Below are positions 45,226-53,108 of a DNA stretch of 64,000 nt, one piece after another. Source of the DNA: Comamonas testosteroni (lineage in GTDB: Bacteria > Pseudomonadota > Gammaproteobacteria > Burkholderiales > Burkholderiaceae_C); contig NZ_KZ984454.1 of the NCBI RefSeq assembly GCF_003569915.1, forward strand, positions 1-64,000. The letters run 5' to 3'. The first letter of the stretch is position 1. Every line of letters begins with the position of its first letter. Position numbers and translations under genes: made by a program. The notes beneath the pieces are model-generated. The model made no database searches. It was not told the DNA's origin and was given only the letters and a program-made list of their open reading frames with translations.

Positions 45226-45882
45226 ATGACCAGCGCTCGCCCTCCAGCTCAGCCCAGCGCCAAACCCTTGAAGCGCCCTACGCAGGCTCGCGCCCGCTTT
45301 ACCGTTCAGGCCATCTACGATGCCTTTGTTCGGATTTGGCAGCGCGATGGCTGGCAGCGCCTGACCACGCGCAATGTGGCGCTGGAAACCGGTATTTCTG
45401 TCGGCACGCTGTACGACTACTTCCCCAGCAAGACTGCGCTGCTGTCCGGCTATGTACGCCACTATGTAGAGACCTTGCTTGTCTGCATCGAGCGCGAGGC
45501 CATTGCACCGCCAGACCTTGGCTGGCAGCAGCGCCTGCATCATCTGGTGCGGCTGACTTGTGGCGTCGACGCGCCCGAGCTGCCGTGGCTGCACCCCGAG
45601 GTTCTGGCTCTGGAGGCCCAGATGGCCGAGCCCAAACATCACCGCCGTGTGCATGAAGAGCTTCTGGCTGCCTGGACGCGGGTGCTTGCAGCCTGCACCG
45701 ATCTGCCTCAGCCGGTACCGGCTGGCACCTTGCTCGCCCTGCATCTGTCGATATGGGGTGGTCGGCGCTATGCCCTGCTGACGCAACTGGACAGCGCACA
45801 GTGGCAGCAATGGGCGCTGCAGATGCAAAGCCTTTGCCGCTCTGCCGTGGAGGGCGGATTCTCCTTAGGACAAAAAACATAA
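45226..45882 (+). CDS. TetR-family regulator
   Basis: The 218 residues have an N-terminal TetR helix-turn-helix (RFTVQAIYDAFVRIWQRDGW, ALETGISVGTLYDYFPSK) and an alpha-helical ligand domain. It is divergent from the DUF2855 gene with 78 bases between the starts. A GC-rich near-palindrome around GGCATGCC (about 45195) in that gap is a possible operator. ATG 45226 was chosen because the preceding in-frame residues cross the gap and lack conservation. Confidence 0.9.
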   Translation: MTSARPPAQPSAKPLKRPTQARARFTVQAIYDAFVRIWQRDGWQRLTTRNVALETGISVGTLYDYFPSKTALLSGYVRHYVETLLVCIEREAIAPPDLGWQQRLHHLVRLTCGVDAPELPWLHPEVLALEAQMAEPKHHRRVHEELLAAWTRVLAACTDLPQPVPAGTLLALHLSIWGGRRYALLTQLDSAQWQQWALQMQSLCRSAVEGGFSLGQKT

Positions 45883-46079
45883 AGAATTCAACCCTAATGA
45901 CTACGGATGGCCCGTGATTGCGGCAGTGAATGCATGCAATGTTCCGGCATCAGTAAAATCGCAGGGTTCGGGTGCTGGAAGCTGACTCTGCAAAACAGTT
46001 GGCCCTGCGCCCCAGGCATATTCACGGCAAGCACTTTGCGCAAAGACGCCCGCCTGCCGCCACCATCTGGATCCTTCCC

Positions 46080-47708
46080 TTGTCATACGCCCCTGAAACC
46101 CGGCGCCGTCGTACGTTCGCCATCATTTCCCACCCGGACGCGGGTAAGACCACGCTGACCGAAAAGCTGCTGCTGTTCTCGGGTGCGATTCAGATTGCCG
46201 GAGCCGTCAAGGGCCGCAAGGCTTCGCGCCACGCCACGTCTGACTGGATGGAGATTGAAAAGCAGCGCGGCATCTCGGTCGCGTCGTCGGTGATGCAGAT
46301 GAGCTACCGCGACCATGTCATCAACCTGCTCGACACCCCCGGCCACAAGGACTTCTCGGAAGACACGTACCGCGTGCTGACGGCGGTGGACTCGGCCCTG
46401 ATGGTGATTGACGCGGCCAACGGTGTGGAATCGCAGACCCGCCGCCTGATCGAGGTCTGCCGCCAGCGCAACACGCCCATCATCTCCTTCGTCAACAAGT
46501 TCGACCGTGAAGTGCGCGACCCGCTGGACATCATGGACGAAGTCGAGCGTGAGCTGGGCATGCCCTGCTGTCCCATCACCTGGCCTGTGGGTCAGGGCAA
46601 GAGCTTCGGCGGCATCATCAATCTGCAGACGCAGAGCATGACGGTGTTTGCCGCTGGCAGCGAAAAGCGCCCCGAAGACTTTGAAATCATTCCGCTGACG
46701 GAAGTGGACAAGCTGCGCGCGCGCTTTGGCAAAGCCTATGACGATGCCATCGAAAGCATGGAGCTGGCCCAGGGCGCCTCGGCTGAGTGGGACCACCAAG
46801 CGTTCCTCGAAGGCAAGCTGACGCCCGTGTTCTTCGGCTCCGGTGTGAACAACTTCGGTGTGATGGAAGTGCTGAACGCCGTGGTCGACATGTCGCCCCC
46901 GCCCGGCCCGCGTGTCGCTTTCACGGAAGTGAACCGCCAGCGCGAGGAAGTCATCGTGCGCCCCGAAGACAAGAACTTCGCAGGCGTGGTGTTCAAGGTG
47001 CAGGCGAACATGGATGCCAACCACCGCGACCGCATTGCGTTTGTGCGCGTGGCCAGCGGCAAGTACACACCCGGCATGAAGATGAAGGTGCAGCGCACCG
47101 GCAAGGAACTGCGCCCCACTTCCGTGGTGACCTTTATGTCGCAACGCCGCGAAGCCGTGGATGAAGCCTATGCAGGCGACATCATCGGCTTCACCATCCA
47201 TGGCGGTGTGCAACTGGGCGATTCGATCACCGACGGCCCCAATCTGCAGTTCACCGGCCTGCCATTCTTCGCGCCTGAAATGTTCATGACCGTGGTGCTG
47301 AAGAACCCGCTGCGCACCAAGCAGTTGCAGCAAGGCCTGATGCAGCTGGGCGAAGAAGGTGCGATTCAGGTCTTCAAGCCCGATGTGGGCGGCAATATGC
47401 TGCTGGGCGCTGTCGGTCAGCTGCAGTTTGAAGTGGTGCAGCACCGCCTGAAGACCGAGTACGACTGCGATGTGCGCCTGGAAGGCTGCCAGTACACGGG
47501 TGCGCGCTGGATCACGGCCGACTCTCCCGCCGAGCTGCGCGAGTTCGAAAACGCCTACCCCATGCGTCTGGCCCACGATGCGGCCGACACCCTGGCCTAT
47601 CTGTGTACCAGCCCGTATGACGTGCGACTGGCCCAGGAGCGATTCCCCAAGATCCACTTCCACCCCTTGCGCGAACACGCTGGCCTGGCACTGGGCAGTG
47701 CGAATTGA
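46080..47708 (+). CDS. prfC: Peptide chain release factor 3
   Basis: RF3 is the GTPase that recycles RF1/RF2 after termination. The start is a TTG at 46080 (MSYAPETRRRRTFAIISHPD), matching RF3 N-termini. An upstream GTG at 45972 would add 36 non-conserved residues. G motifs visible are SHPDAGKTT, DTPGHKDF and NKFD; TFMSQRREAVDEAYAGDIIG is in domain 2. It is 542 residues, close to the E. coli 529. A weak initiation site (TTG, little Shine-Dalgarno) may keep expression low. Confidence 0.95.
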   Translation: MSYAPETRRRRTFAIISHPDAGKTTLTEKLLLFSGAIQIAGAVKGRKASRHATSDWMEIEKQRGISVASSVMQMSYRDHVINLLDTPGHKDFSEDTYRVLTAVDSALMVIDAANGVESQTRRLIEVCRQRNTPIISFVNKFDREVRDPLDIMDEVERELGMPCCPITWPVGQGKSFGGIINLQTQSMTVFAAGSEKRPEDFEIIPLTEVDKLRARFGKAYDDAIESMELAQGASAEWDHQAFLEGKLTPVFFGSGVNNFGVMEVLNAVVDMSPPPGPRVAFTEVNRQREEVIVRPEDKNFAGVVFKVQANMDANHRDRIAFVRVASGKYTPGMKMKVQRTGKELRPTSVVTFMSQRREAVDEAYAGDIIGFTIHGGVQLGDSITDGPNLQFTGLPFFAPEMFMTVVLKNPLRTKQLQQGLMQLGEEGAIQVFKPDVGGNMLLGAVGQLQFEVVQHRLKTEYDCDVRLEGCQYTGARWITADSPAELREFENAYPMRLAHDAADTLAYLCTSPYDVRLAQERFPKIHFHPLREHAGLALGSAN

Positions 47709-47713
47709 GAACT

Positions 47714-47823
47714 ACCCCCTGAGTCGCTGCGCGCCTTCCCCCTTCTCTCGCTTTGCTGCGCAAATCGGGAAGGGGGACGACATCCTCGCTGCGGGGCGGC
47801 CCTTGCTCGATGTCTCTGAGCTA
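47714..47823 (+). repeat. Dispersed GC-rich hairpin repeat, copy 2
   Basis: It begins CCCCCTGAGTCGCTGCGCGC about six bases after the prfC stop. The stem CCCCCTTC (47738-47745) pairs with GAAGGGGG (47769-47776), then GGGGGACGACATC and CTTGCTCGATGTC follow. Orientation relative to the preceding gene is the same as in copy 1 after ahcY. Confidence 0.8.
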
Positions 47824-47867
47824 GGCCGCGCCCATTTCCAGCTTGGTGCGCCCTAAGAAAGTTTTTT

Positions 47868-48668
47868 GTGAGCCAAGAATTTCTGCGCCCTTTGTCTGAA
47901 CTGCCGGTTCCCTCGAACCTGCTGGGCGTGTTGACCGATATCGACGACACCCTGACCACCGATGGCGTGGTGCCTGAGCATGTGGTGGCCGCCATTGGCC
48001 GCCTCAAAGATGCGGGCCTGCGCGTGGTGCCCATCACTGGCCGCCCGGTGGGCTGGAGCGTGCCATTTGCGTCCGCATGGCCGGTGGATGCCATCGTGGC
48101 CGAGAACGGCGCGGTGGCGCTGCGCCGCAATGCACAAGGCACGCTGGACAAGCTCTACCAGCAGGCTGAAGCCGAGCGCGCCCACAACTTTGCCCAGATG
48201 CAGCAGGTGCTGGCTCAGATTGAAGCGCAGGTGGAAGGTGCCAGCCGTGCCACGGATTCTGCAGGCCGTGAATGCGATATCGCCGTGGACCACAGCGAGT
48301 ACACAAACATGCCGCAGGCGCAGATTGACCAGTGCGTGGCCATCATGAAGGCGGCGGGCATGAATGCCACCGTCAGCTCCATTCACATCAATGGCTGGTT
48401 TGGCGAGCACAACAAGCTCGAAGGCGCACGCTGGATTGTGCGCGAGCTGTTCGATATCGATCTGGACGCCACGCTGGGCCAGTGGATCTATATCGGTGAT
48501 TCGACCAACGACCAGCTGATGTTCCAGAACGTGCCGCTGTCGGTCGGCGTAGCCAATATCGCGCGCTTTGTGCCGCAGCTGCAGCACCTGCCCCGTTTTG
48601 TGACCCAAGCCGAGCGCGGCGACGGCTTTGTGCAGCTGGCAGCGCAGATTCTGAGTCATCAAAAATGA
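47868..48668 (+). CDS. HAD-superfamily (IIB) phosphatase
   Basis: The 266 residues show HAD motif I (LTDIDDTLTTDG, nucleophile Asp in DIDDT), motif II (PITGRP) and motif IV (YIGDSTNDQLMF), with a C2-type cap. The closest-looking subfamily is that of sucrose-phosphate and mannosyl-3-phosphoglycerate phosphatases. The exact substrate is unknown. The start is GTG 47868; it lies 159 bases after prfC, beyond the dispersed repeat. Confidence 0.88.
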   Translation: MSQEFLRPLSELPVPSNLLGVLTDIDDTLTTDGVVPEHVVAAIGRLKDAGLRVVPITGRPVGWSVPFASAWPVDAIVAENGAVALRRNAQGTLDKLYQQAEAERAHNFAQMQQVLAQIEAQVEGASRATDSAGRECDIAVDHSEYTNMPQAQIDQCVAIMKAAGMNATVSSIHINGWFGEHNKLEGARWIVRELFDIDLDATLGQWIYIGDSTNDQLMFQNVPLSVGVANIARFVPQLQHLPRFVTQAERGDGFVQLAAQILSHQK

Positions 48669-48725
48669 TAGCTGCAAGCCTATATATTATTTAGACATCA
48701 AGCCAAAAAGCTCAAAATTATGCAC

Positions 48726-48760
48726 AAGCCCGCTGGTGAAAGACTGCGGGCTTTGTTTTT
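48726..48760 (+). terminator. Intrinsic terminator after the HAD phosphatase gene
   Basis: AAGCCCGC and GCGGGCTT enclose a 12-base loop followed by TGTTTTT. A dispersed-motif trace (AAATGATAGCTGC, about 48664) lies before it. Confidence 0.88.
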
Positions 48761-48892
48761 GCTGGAGCACCAGCCATCGCAAACGGAGATGCATCAAGGC
48801 GCATAAGACGAGCACCCTATCCGTACTAACCCATGGTTGGTACTCACTACAATTTTTGATTCATTTCTATACATTTCAGCGAGACCTACACC

Positions 48893-49879
48893 ATGCGCAT
48901 GATTCGCCGCACTTTTGTCGCCACCGCCGTGGCTGCCACAGCAACGCTTGCAGCCACTGCTGCCTTTGCCCAGGGCAAGGAAGTGAAGATTGGCTATGCG
49001 CTGGCCGTCAACTCTCACTACGGCGCAGCTGCCAACGCTTGGGCTGAAGGCGTGGAAAAAGGCACCAACGGTGCCTACAAGTTCAAGCAGTTCCCCGCAT
49101 CCGCACTGGGTGGCGAGCGCGAGCTGATTGAAGGCCTGCAACTGGGCACCGTGGAAGCGGCCATCGTCTCCACCGGCGCTCTGTCCAACTTTGTGCCCAA
49201 CGTCGGCGTGGTGGACATCCCCTTCCTGTTCCGTGACACACAGCATGCACGTGCTGTGATGGACGGCGCTTTCGGTCAGGACCTGCTGGCCCAGTTCCAG
49301 AAGCGCGGTCTGGTGGCGCTGGCTTGGGGTGAGCAAGGCTTTCGCCACCTGACCAACAACAAGCACGCTGTCAACAGCGTGGCTGACCTCAAGGGCCTGA
49401 AGATCCGCGTGACCGAAAACCCCGTGCACATCACGGCCTTCCGCACGCTGGGCGCATCGCCCACGCCCATGTCCTGGCCCGAAGTGATCGGCGCTCTGCA
49501 ACAGGGCACGATTGATGGTCAGGAGAACCCCATCTCCGTGCTCAGCTCCGCCAAACTGTGGCAGGTGCAAAAGCACCTGACGCTGACCGCACACGTCTAC
49601 GCCCCCATGGCGCTGATCGTGTCGCCCTCGTTCTGGGGCACGCTGAATGCCGCTCAGAAGGCTGCATTCACCGAAGGTGCCAAGAAGGGTGCCATCGCCT
49701 CGCGTATCTTTGTAGACAACGTGGAAAAGAAGGGCGTGGAAGAAGCCAAGGCCAACGGCATGAAGGTCGTGGAAAAGGTCGACCAGGCGGCCTTCCGCAC
49801 TGCACTGGAGCCTGCTTACAAGGAATACGCCAAGAAGTTTGGCCAGAAGACTCTGGACTCCATCACCAGCGTCAAGTAA
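48893..49879 (+). CDS. TRAP transporter substrate-binding protein (DctP family)
   Basis: This periplasmic binding protein captures an organic acid for the DctQM permease encoded next. The 328 residues have a signal peptide (MRMIRRTFVATAVAATATLAA...AFAQ) and a DctP fold. LKIRVTENPVHITAFRTLGA includes the conserved Arg that pairs with the ligand carboxylate, and GTIDGQENPISVL is also typical. Substrate is probably a C4-dicarboxylate or related sugar acid, not determinable here. A hairpin after its stop likely gives it higher expression than dctQM. Confidence 0.94.
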   Translation: MRMIRRTFVATAVAATATLAATAAFAQGKEVKIGYALAVNSHYGAAANAWAEGVEKGTNGAYKFKQFPASALGGERELIEGLQLGTVEAAIVSTGALSNFVPNVGVVDIPFLFRDTQHARAVMDGAFGQDLLAQFQKRGLVALAWGEQGFRHLTNNKHAVNSVADLKGLKIRVTENPVHITAFRTLGASPTPMSWPEVIGALQQGTIDGQENPISVLSSAKLWQVQKHLTLTAHVYAPMALIVSPSFWGTLNAAQKAAFTEGAKKGAIASRIFVDNVEKKGVEEAKANGMKVVEKVDQAAFRTALEPAYKEYAKKFGQKTLDSITSVK

Positions 49880-49894
49880 GCCTCTTTGAACCTG

Positions 49895-49923
49895 GCCGGC
49901 ATTGCGTGCAATGCCGGCTTTTC
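49895..49923 (+). terminator. Attenuator-like hairpin between dctP and dctQ
   Basis: GCCGGCATTGC-GT-GCAATGCCGGC is a perfect 11-bp stem followed by TTTTC, 16 bases after the dctP stop. It probably stops or stabilises most transcripts so that binding protein exceeds permease. Confidence 0.8.
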
Positions 49924-50060
49924 TGATGAGGCTCCGGCCTCTGACTGCTGCGGTCAGTACGAATGGACTTTCTCCACTCGCACTGCATGATGGCCCAGCC
50001 CTTGTTTCCAGTGATGGCTACCGCGCCCTGCGGTGCGGCAGCGGCCTCACTCACACTCCT

Positions 50061-50576
50061 ATGCTTGATCGTATCGAACGCATTCTCGTGGCCTGCAATC
50101 GCTGGTTGCTGATCTTGCTGCTGCTGGCCATGGCCTGCATCGTCTTTGCCAATGTGGTGCTGCGCTACACCACGGGTGACTCCATCGTCTGGGCCGAAGA
50201 AGTGGCCCGCCACATGATGATCTGGGTGACCTTTCTGGGCGCTGGTCTGGTGCTGCGCTTTGGTGGTCATGTCGCCATCGACAACCTGCACCGCGCCGTC
50301 AGCACCCGCAAGGCGCAGATCATTCGCGCCGTGGTGGTCGTCAGTCTGGCCGTGTTCTTTGTGGTCATGACCGTGGCGTCTTCGCAGTATGTCTATGCCA
50401 CGCGCTTTCAGACCACCGCTGCAACCGACATTCCTATCTCGTATATCTACGGCGCCATGCCCGTGGGTTTTGTACTGATGCTGATTCACCTGCTGTTTAT
50501 TGCCAAGGGCTATATCGCCTCCGGCAGCTTTGCGGAGTCCGACGAAATGGACGCAGACGCAGCCGCTTCCATCTAA
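50061..50576 (+). CDS. TRAP transporter small membrane subunit (DctQ)
   Basis: The 171 residues have four hydrophobic helices (RWLLILLLLAMACIVFANVV, MMIWVTFLGAGLVLRFG). The DctQ motif TGDSIVWAEEVARHMM is visible. ATG 50061 (MLDRIERIL) was chosen; upstream in-frame residues lack conservation and overlap the hairpin region. It is followed 21 bases later by the large subunit. Confidence 0.92.
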   Translation: MLDRIERILVACNRWLLILLLLAMACIVFANVVLRYTTGDSIVWAEEVARHMMIWVTFLGAGLVLRFGGHVAIDNLHRAVSTRKAQIIRAVVVVSLAVFFVVMTVASSQYVYATRFQTTAATDIPISYIYGAMPVGFVLMLIHLLFIAKGYIASGSFAESDEMDADAAASI

Positions 50577-50597
50577 GACAGCACAGGTTTACACATC

Positions 50598-51884
50598 ATG
50601 GGTATCACTTTATTCATAGCCATCGTGGTCCTGCTCACGCTGGGCTTTCCGGTGGCGTTTGCACTGGCCATCTCTGCAGCGCTGGCCGTTTTTGTCGGCG
50701 GCAAATATCCGCAGCTCATCGTCTTCAAGGAAATGTTCACGGGCATCGACAGCTTTCCGCTGATGGCTGTGCCCTTCTTTATTCTGGCGGCCGAGTTGAT
50801 GTCGGGCGGCGCGCTCACTGCCGTGCTGCTGCGCTTTGCAGCGCAGTTTGTGGGCCATCTGCGCGGCGGTCTGGGTTATGCCAATGTGCTGTCGCTCACG
50901 CTGTTCTCTGGCATCTCGGGCTCGGCCCTGGCTGATGCGGCCGGCCCCGGCTCGATGATGGTCAAGATGATGGACAAGGCAGGCTATGGCCGCCCCTATG
51001 CCGCCGCGCTGACGGCCAGCACCGCCATCGTCGGCCCCATCATCCCCCCCTCGGTCAGCATGATCATCTATGCGCTGCAAGATGAAAACGTGTCCGTGGG
51101 CGGCCTGTTCATGGCGGGTTTTATCCCCGGCATTCTGATTGCGCTGGCCATGGCGGCTGTGAACTGGTGGGTCTGCAAAAAGCGCGACTACCGCAGCACC
51201 GAGCCACGCCCCAGCGCGCGTGAGATGTGGGTGACTAGCTTCAAGGCTATCCCTGCGCTGATGCTGATTGTGCTGATCGTGGTCGGCATTCGCTTTGGCA
51301 TCTTCACTCCTACCGAAGCTTCTGTGGTTGCCGTGTTCTACGCGCTGATCTGCGGCAAATGGGTTTACCGCACGCTGCAATGGTCGGCCCTGCCCGGTAT
51401 TCTGGCTCGCTCTGCCATGCTCACCGCTTCGGTGCTGCTGGTCATGGCCACGTCCGCCGCCTTTGCCTGGGTGCTGACGGTGGAAGGCATTCCGCAATAT
51501 CTGTCCGAGCTGATCGTGAGCTGGGAACTCTCGCCCACCATGTTCCTGATCGCGGTGAACATTCTGCTGCTGGTCTTTGGCATCTTTATGGAGCCGCTGC
51601 CCGGCGTGATGATTCTGGTGCCCATCCTGGCACCCATCGCATTCAGCCTGGGGATTGATCCGACCCACTTTGCCATGGTGGTGATCGTCAACCTGACGCT
51701 GGGCATGATCACGCCGCCCGTGGGTGGACTGCTGTTTGTGACCTCGGTCGCCACGCGCGTATCGATCACCGACCTGACCCGCGAGATGCCGCTGTTCCTG
51801 CTGGCCCACTTTGTCGTGCTGTGCCTGCTGACCTTTATCCCCGCACTGTCCACCTGGCTGCCGCATACGCTGGGCTTCCAGTAA
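50598..51884 (+). CDS. TRAP transporter large membrane subunit (DctM)
   Basis: The 428-residue polytopic carrier (about 12 helices) moves the substrate with Na+ or H+. Visible are GFPVAFALAISAALAV, FFILAAELMSGGALT, GSALADAAGPGSMM, the PSVSMIIYA helix and NLTLGMITPPVGGLLF. It closes the DctPQM operon, ended by a terminator at 51904-51936. Confidence 0.95.
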   Translation: MGITLFIAIVVLLTLGFPVAFALAISAALAVFVGGKYPQLIVFKEMFTGIDSFPLMAVPFFILAAELMSGGALTAVLLRFAAQFVGHLRGGLGYANVLSLTLFSGISGSALADAAGPGSMMVKMMDKAGYGRPYAAALTASTAIVGPIIPPSVSMIIYALQDENVSVGGLFMAGFIPGILIALAMAAVNWWVCKKRDYRSTEPRPSAREMWVTSFKAIPALMLIVLIVVGIRFGIFTPTEASVVAVFYALICGKWVYRTLQWSALPGILARSAMLTASVLLVMATSAAFAWVLTVEGIPQYLSELIVSWELSPTMFLIAVNILLLVFGIFMEPLPGVMILVPILAPIAFSLGIDPTHFAMVVIVNLTLGMITPPVGGLLFVTSVATRVSITDLTREMPLFLLAHFVVLCLLTFIPALSTWLPHTLGFQ

Positions 51885-51903
51885 GTCGCGTCAACCTCTC
51901 AAC

Positions 51904-51936
51904 AAGGGCTGCCATCGCTAGATGGGCAGCCCTTTT
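51904..51936 (+). terminator. Intrinsic terminator after dctM
   Basis: AAGGGCTGCC and GGGCAGCCC arms with an 11-base loop are followed by TTTT. Confidence 0.88.
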
Positions 51937-52011
51937 GCATTGGAAGTTAGTGACATAAAAAATAAGCCCATGCCTGCAAAATAGGCGCAGTCCATTTTGC
52001 AAAGCACACGC

Positions 52012-52521
52012 ATGAAGCAGCTCCTGTACCTATTGGCCTTGCTTGCCATCAGCCCTGCCGCCTCGGCCATCAACCGATGCAGCGATGCCCACCAGGTCTG
52101 GTACCAGGACATGGCTTGCCCCATGGGCACCAGCAGCAGCTTCATTCCGCCGGCAGCACCCATCACGGAGGCACCGCTATCCGGCAGCGGCAAGGTAATC
52201 TCTCTGCCCCAGGAAGCCTCACAGCCACTGCCGCCGCCACCTAGCCACATCCCAGCACCAGTGCTTGAGCGCGAGGCCGATCTGTGCCTGTCCTGGTACC
52301 GCAAAGAAATGCAGCTGCCCGCCGAGGCCCGCTATCTGGACTTCACCAAGGACAGACGCGTGCTGACCATCACGCTTCCCGTCAGCATCTCTGGCTTCAA
52401 CCACCTGGGTCTACCGTTCCAGAGCACGGTCAACAAGCAGGCATCCTGTGAAATCCACAACGGCCAGCTTGACGACAGCTGGACCCGCATCCACGCCAAG
52501 CGCGGCGGCTGGATTCAGTAG
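52012..52521 (+). CDS. Exported protein of unknown function (DUF4124-like N-terminus)
   Basis: The 169 residues have a signal peptide (MKQLLYLLALLAISPAASA). A short Cys-containing motif follows (NRCSDAHQVWYQDMACPMG) that resembles DUF4124 (C-x-D-x-x-G-x-x-x-Y-x-D-x-x-C). A Pro-rich linker and a C-terminal domain with three more Cys follow. No function is known. ATG 52012 was taken because it opens the signal peptide; an in-frame TTG five codons earlier has no better support. Its last 7 bases overlap the end of the converging phosphopantetheinyl transferase gene. Confidence 0.75.
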   Translation: MKQLLYLLALLAISPAASAINRCSDAHQVWYQDMACPMGTSSSFIPPAAPITEAPLSGSGKVISLPQEASQPLPPPPSHIPAPVLEREADLCLSWYRKEMQLPAEARYLDFTKDRRVLTITLPVSISGFNHLGLPFQSTVNKQASCEIHNGQLDDSWTRIHAKRGGWIQ

Positions 52522-53108
52522 CTCCAGGCAATCGCGGCCCGGTATTCACTCATGGCAGCGGGTAGCTGCAGCTCGGCACTGCAAAGCTCCTGCAGTTGCA
52601 CCGTTAGCGCTTCGCTCCATTCCACAAGCCCTGTGCCCGCGCATTTGAGCCGCGCTTCATTGAGTGTCCAGGCTTGTGCAAACGCTTCAAAAAAATGAGC
52701 ATTCTGCGTATATTCTTTAAGGACTACCGCCTTGTTTGGCCCTAAATAGAGCTGCGCAACATCTTCAAGTTCTTCGCGCGCCGCACCCGTTTGCACGGCC
52801 TGAATATCGACACCGACAGCGCCGCCCTGACTCCAGGCCAGCAGCGCATGGCCCGGCGCATGGCTGATGGAGCAATGCAGCGCCAGCAACTGCACGCCGC
52901 GCCAGACCTCCGGAGCTTGCGCTCGGATATTGCTGATCTGCAAGTCAGCTTCCGCACAGCCCAGCTCCTGCGCCAGCAGCTGCTTGAGCGCCTCGCGCGC
53001 CTGAAGACGTGCTCGCTCGCGGTCGCTGGCGTCCACCCCCTGCAGCAGATGCACACGGGGCGCATCTGGGGCCTGCCAACCTTCAAAGCTGCAGCGCTGT
53101 GTCTTCAT
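52515..53108 (-). CDS. 4'-phosphopantetheinyl transferase
   Basis: This Sfp/AcpT-superfamily enzyme transfers the phosphopantetheine arm of CoA to carrier-protein serines. Motifs in the 197 residues are a Sfp-like HCSISHAPGHALLAWS, the Mg2+ site GVDIQAV, and WTLNEARLK. The last departs from the usual W-x-x-K-E-x-x-x-K by Asn in place of the first Lys, while Glu and the second Lys are kept. Its ATG overlaps the stop of the NRPS gene by one base (TGATG), so its natural partner is almost certainly that NRPS's carrier domain. Confidence 0.88.
   Translation of the reverse strand: MKTQRCSFEGWQAPDAPRVHLLQGVDASDRERARLQAREALKQLLAQELGCAEADLQISNIRAQAPEVWRGVQLLALHCSISHAPGHALLAWSQGGAVGVDIQAVQTGAAREELEDVAQLYLGPNKAVVLKEYTQNAHFFEAFAQAWTLNEARLKCAGTGLVEWSEALTVQLQELCSAELQLPAAMSEYRAAIAWSY

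Noticed and set aside
45972..46079. GTG start for prfC
   Set aside because: It adds 36 non-conserved residues before the RF3 N-terminus; TTG 46080 matches the family start.
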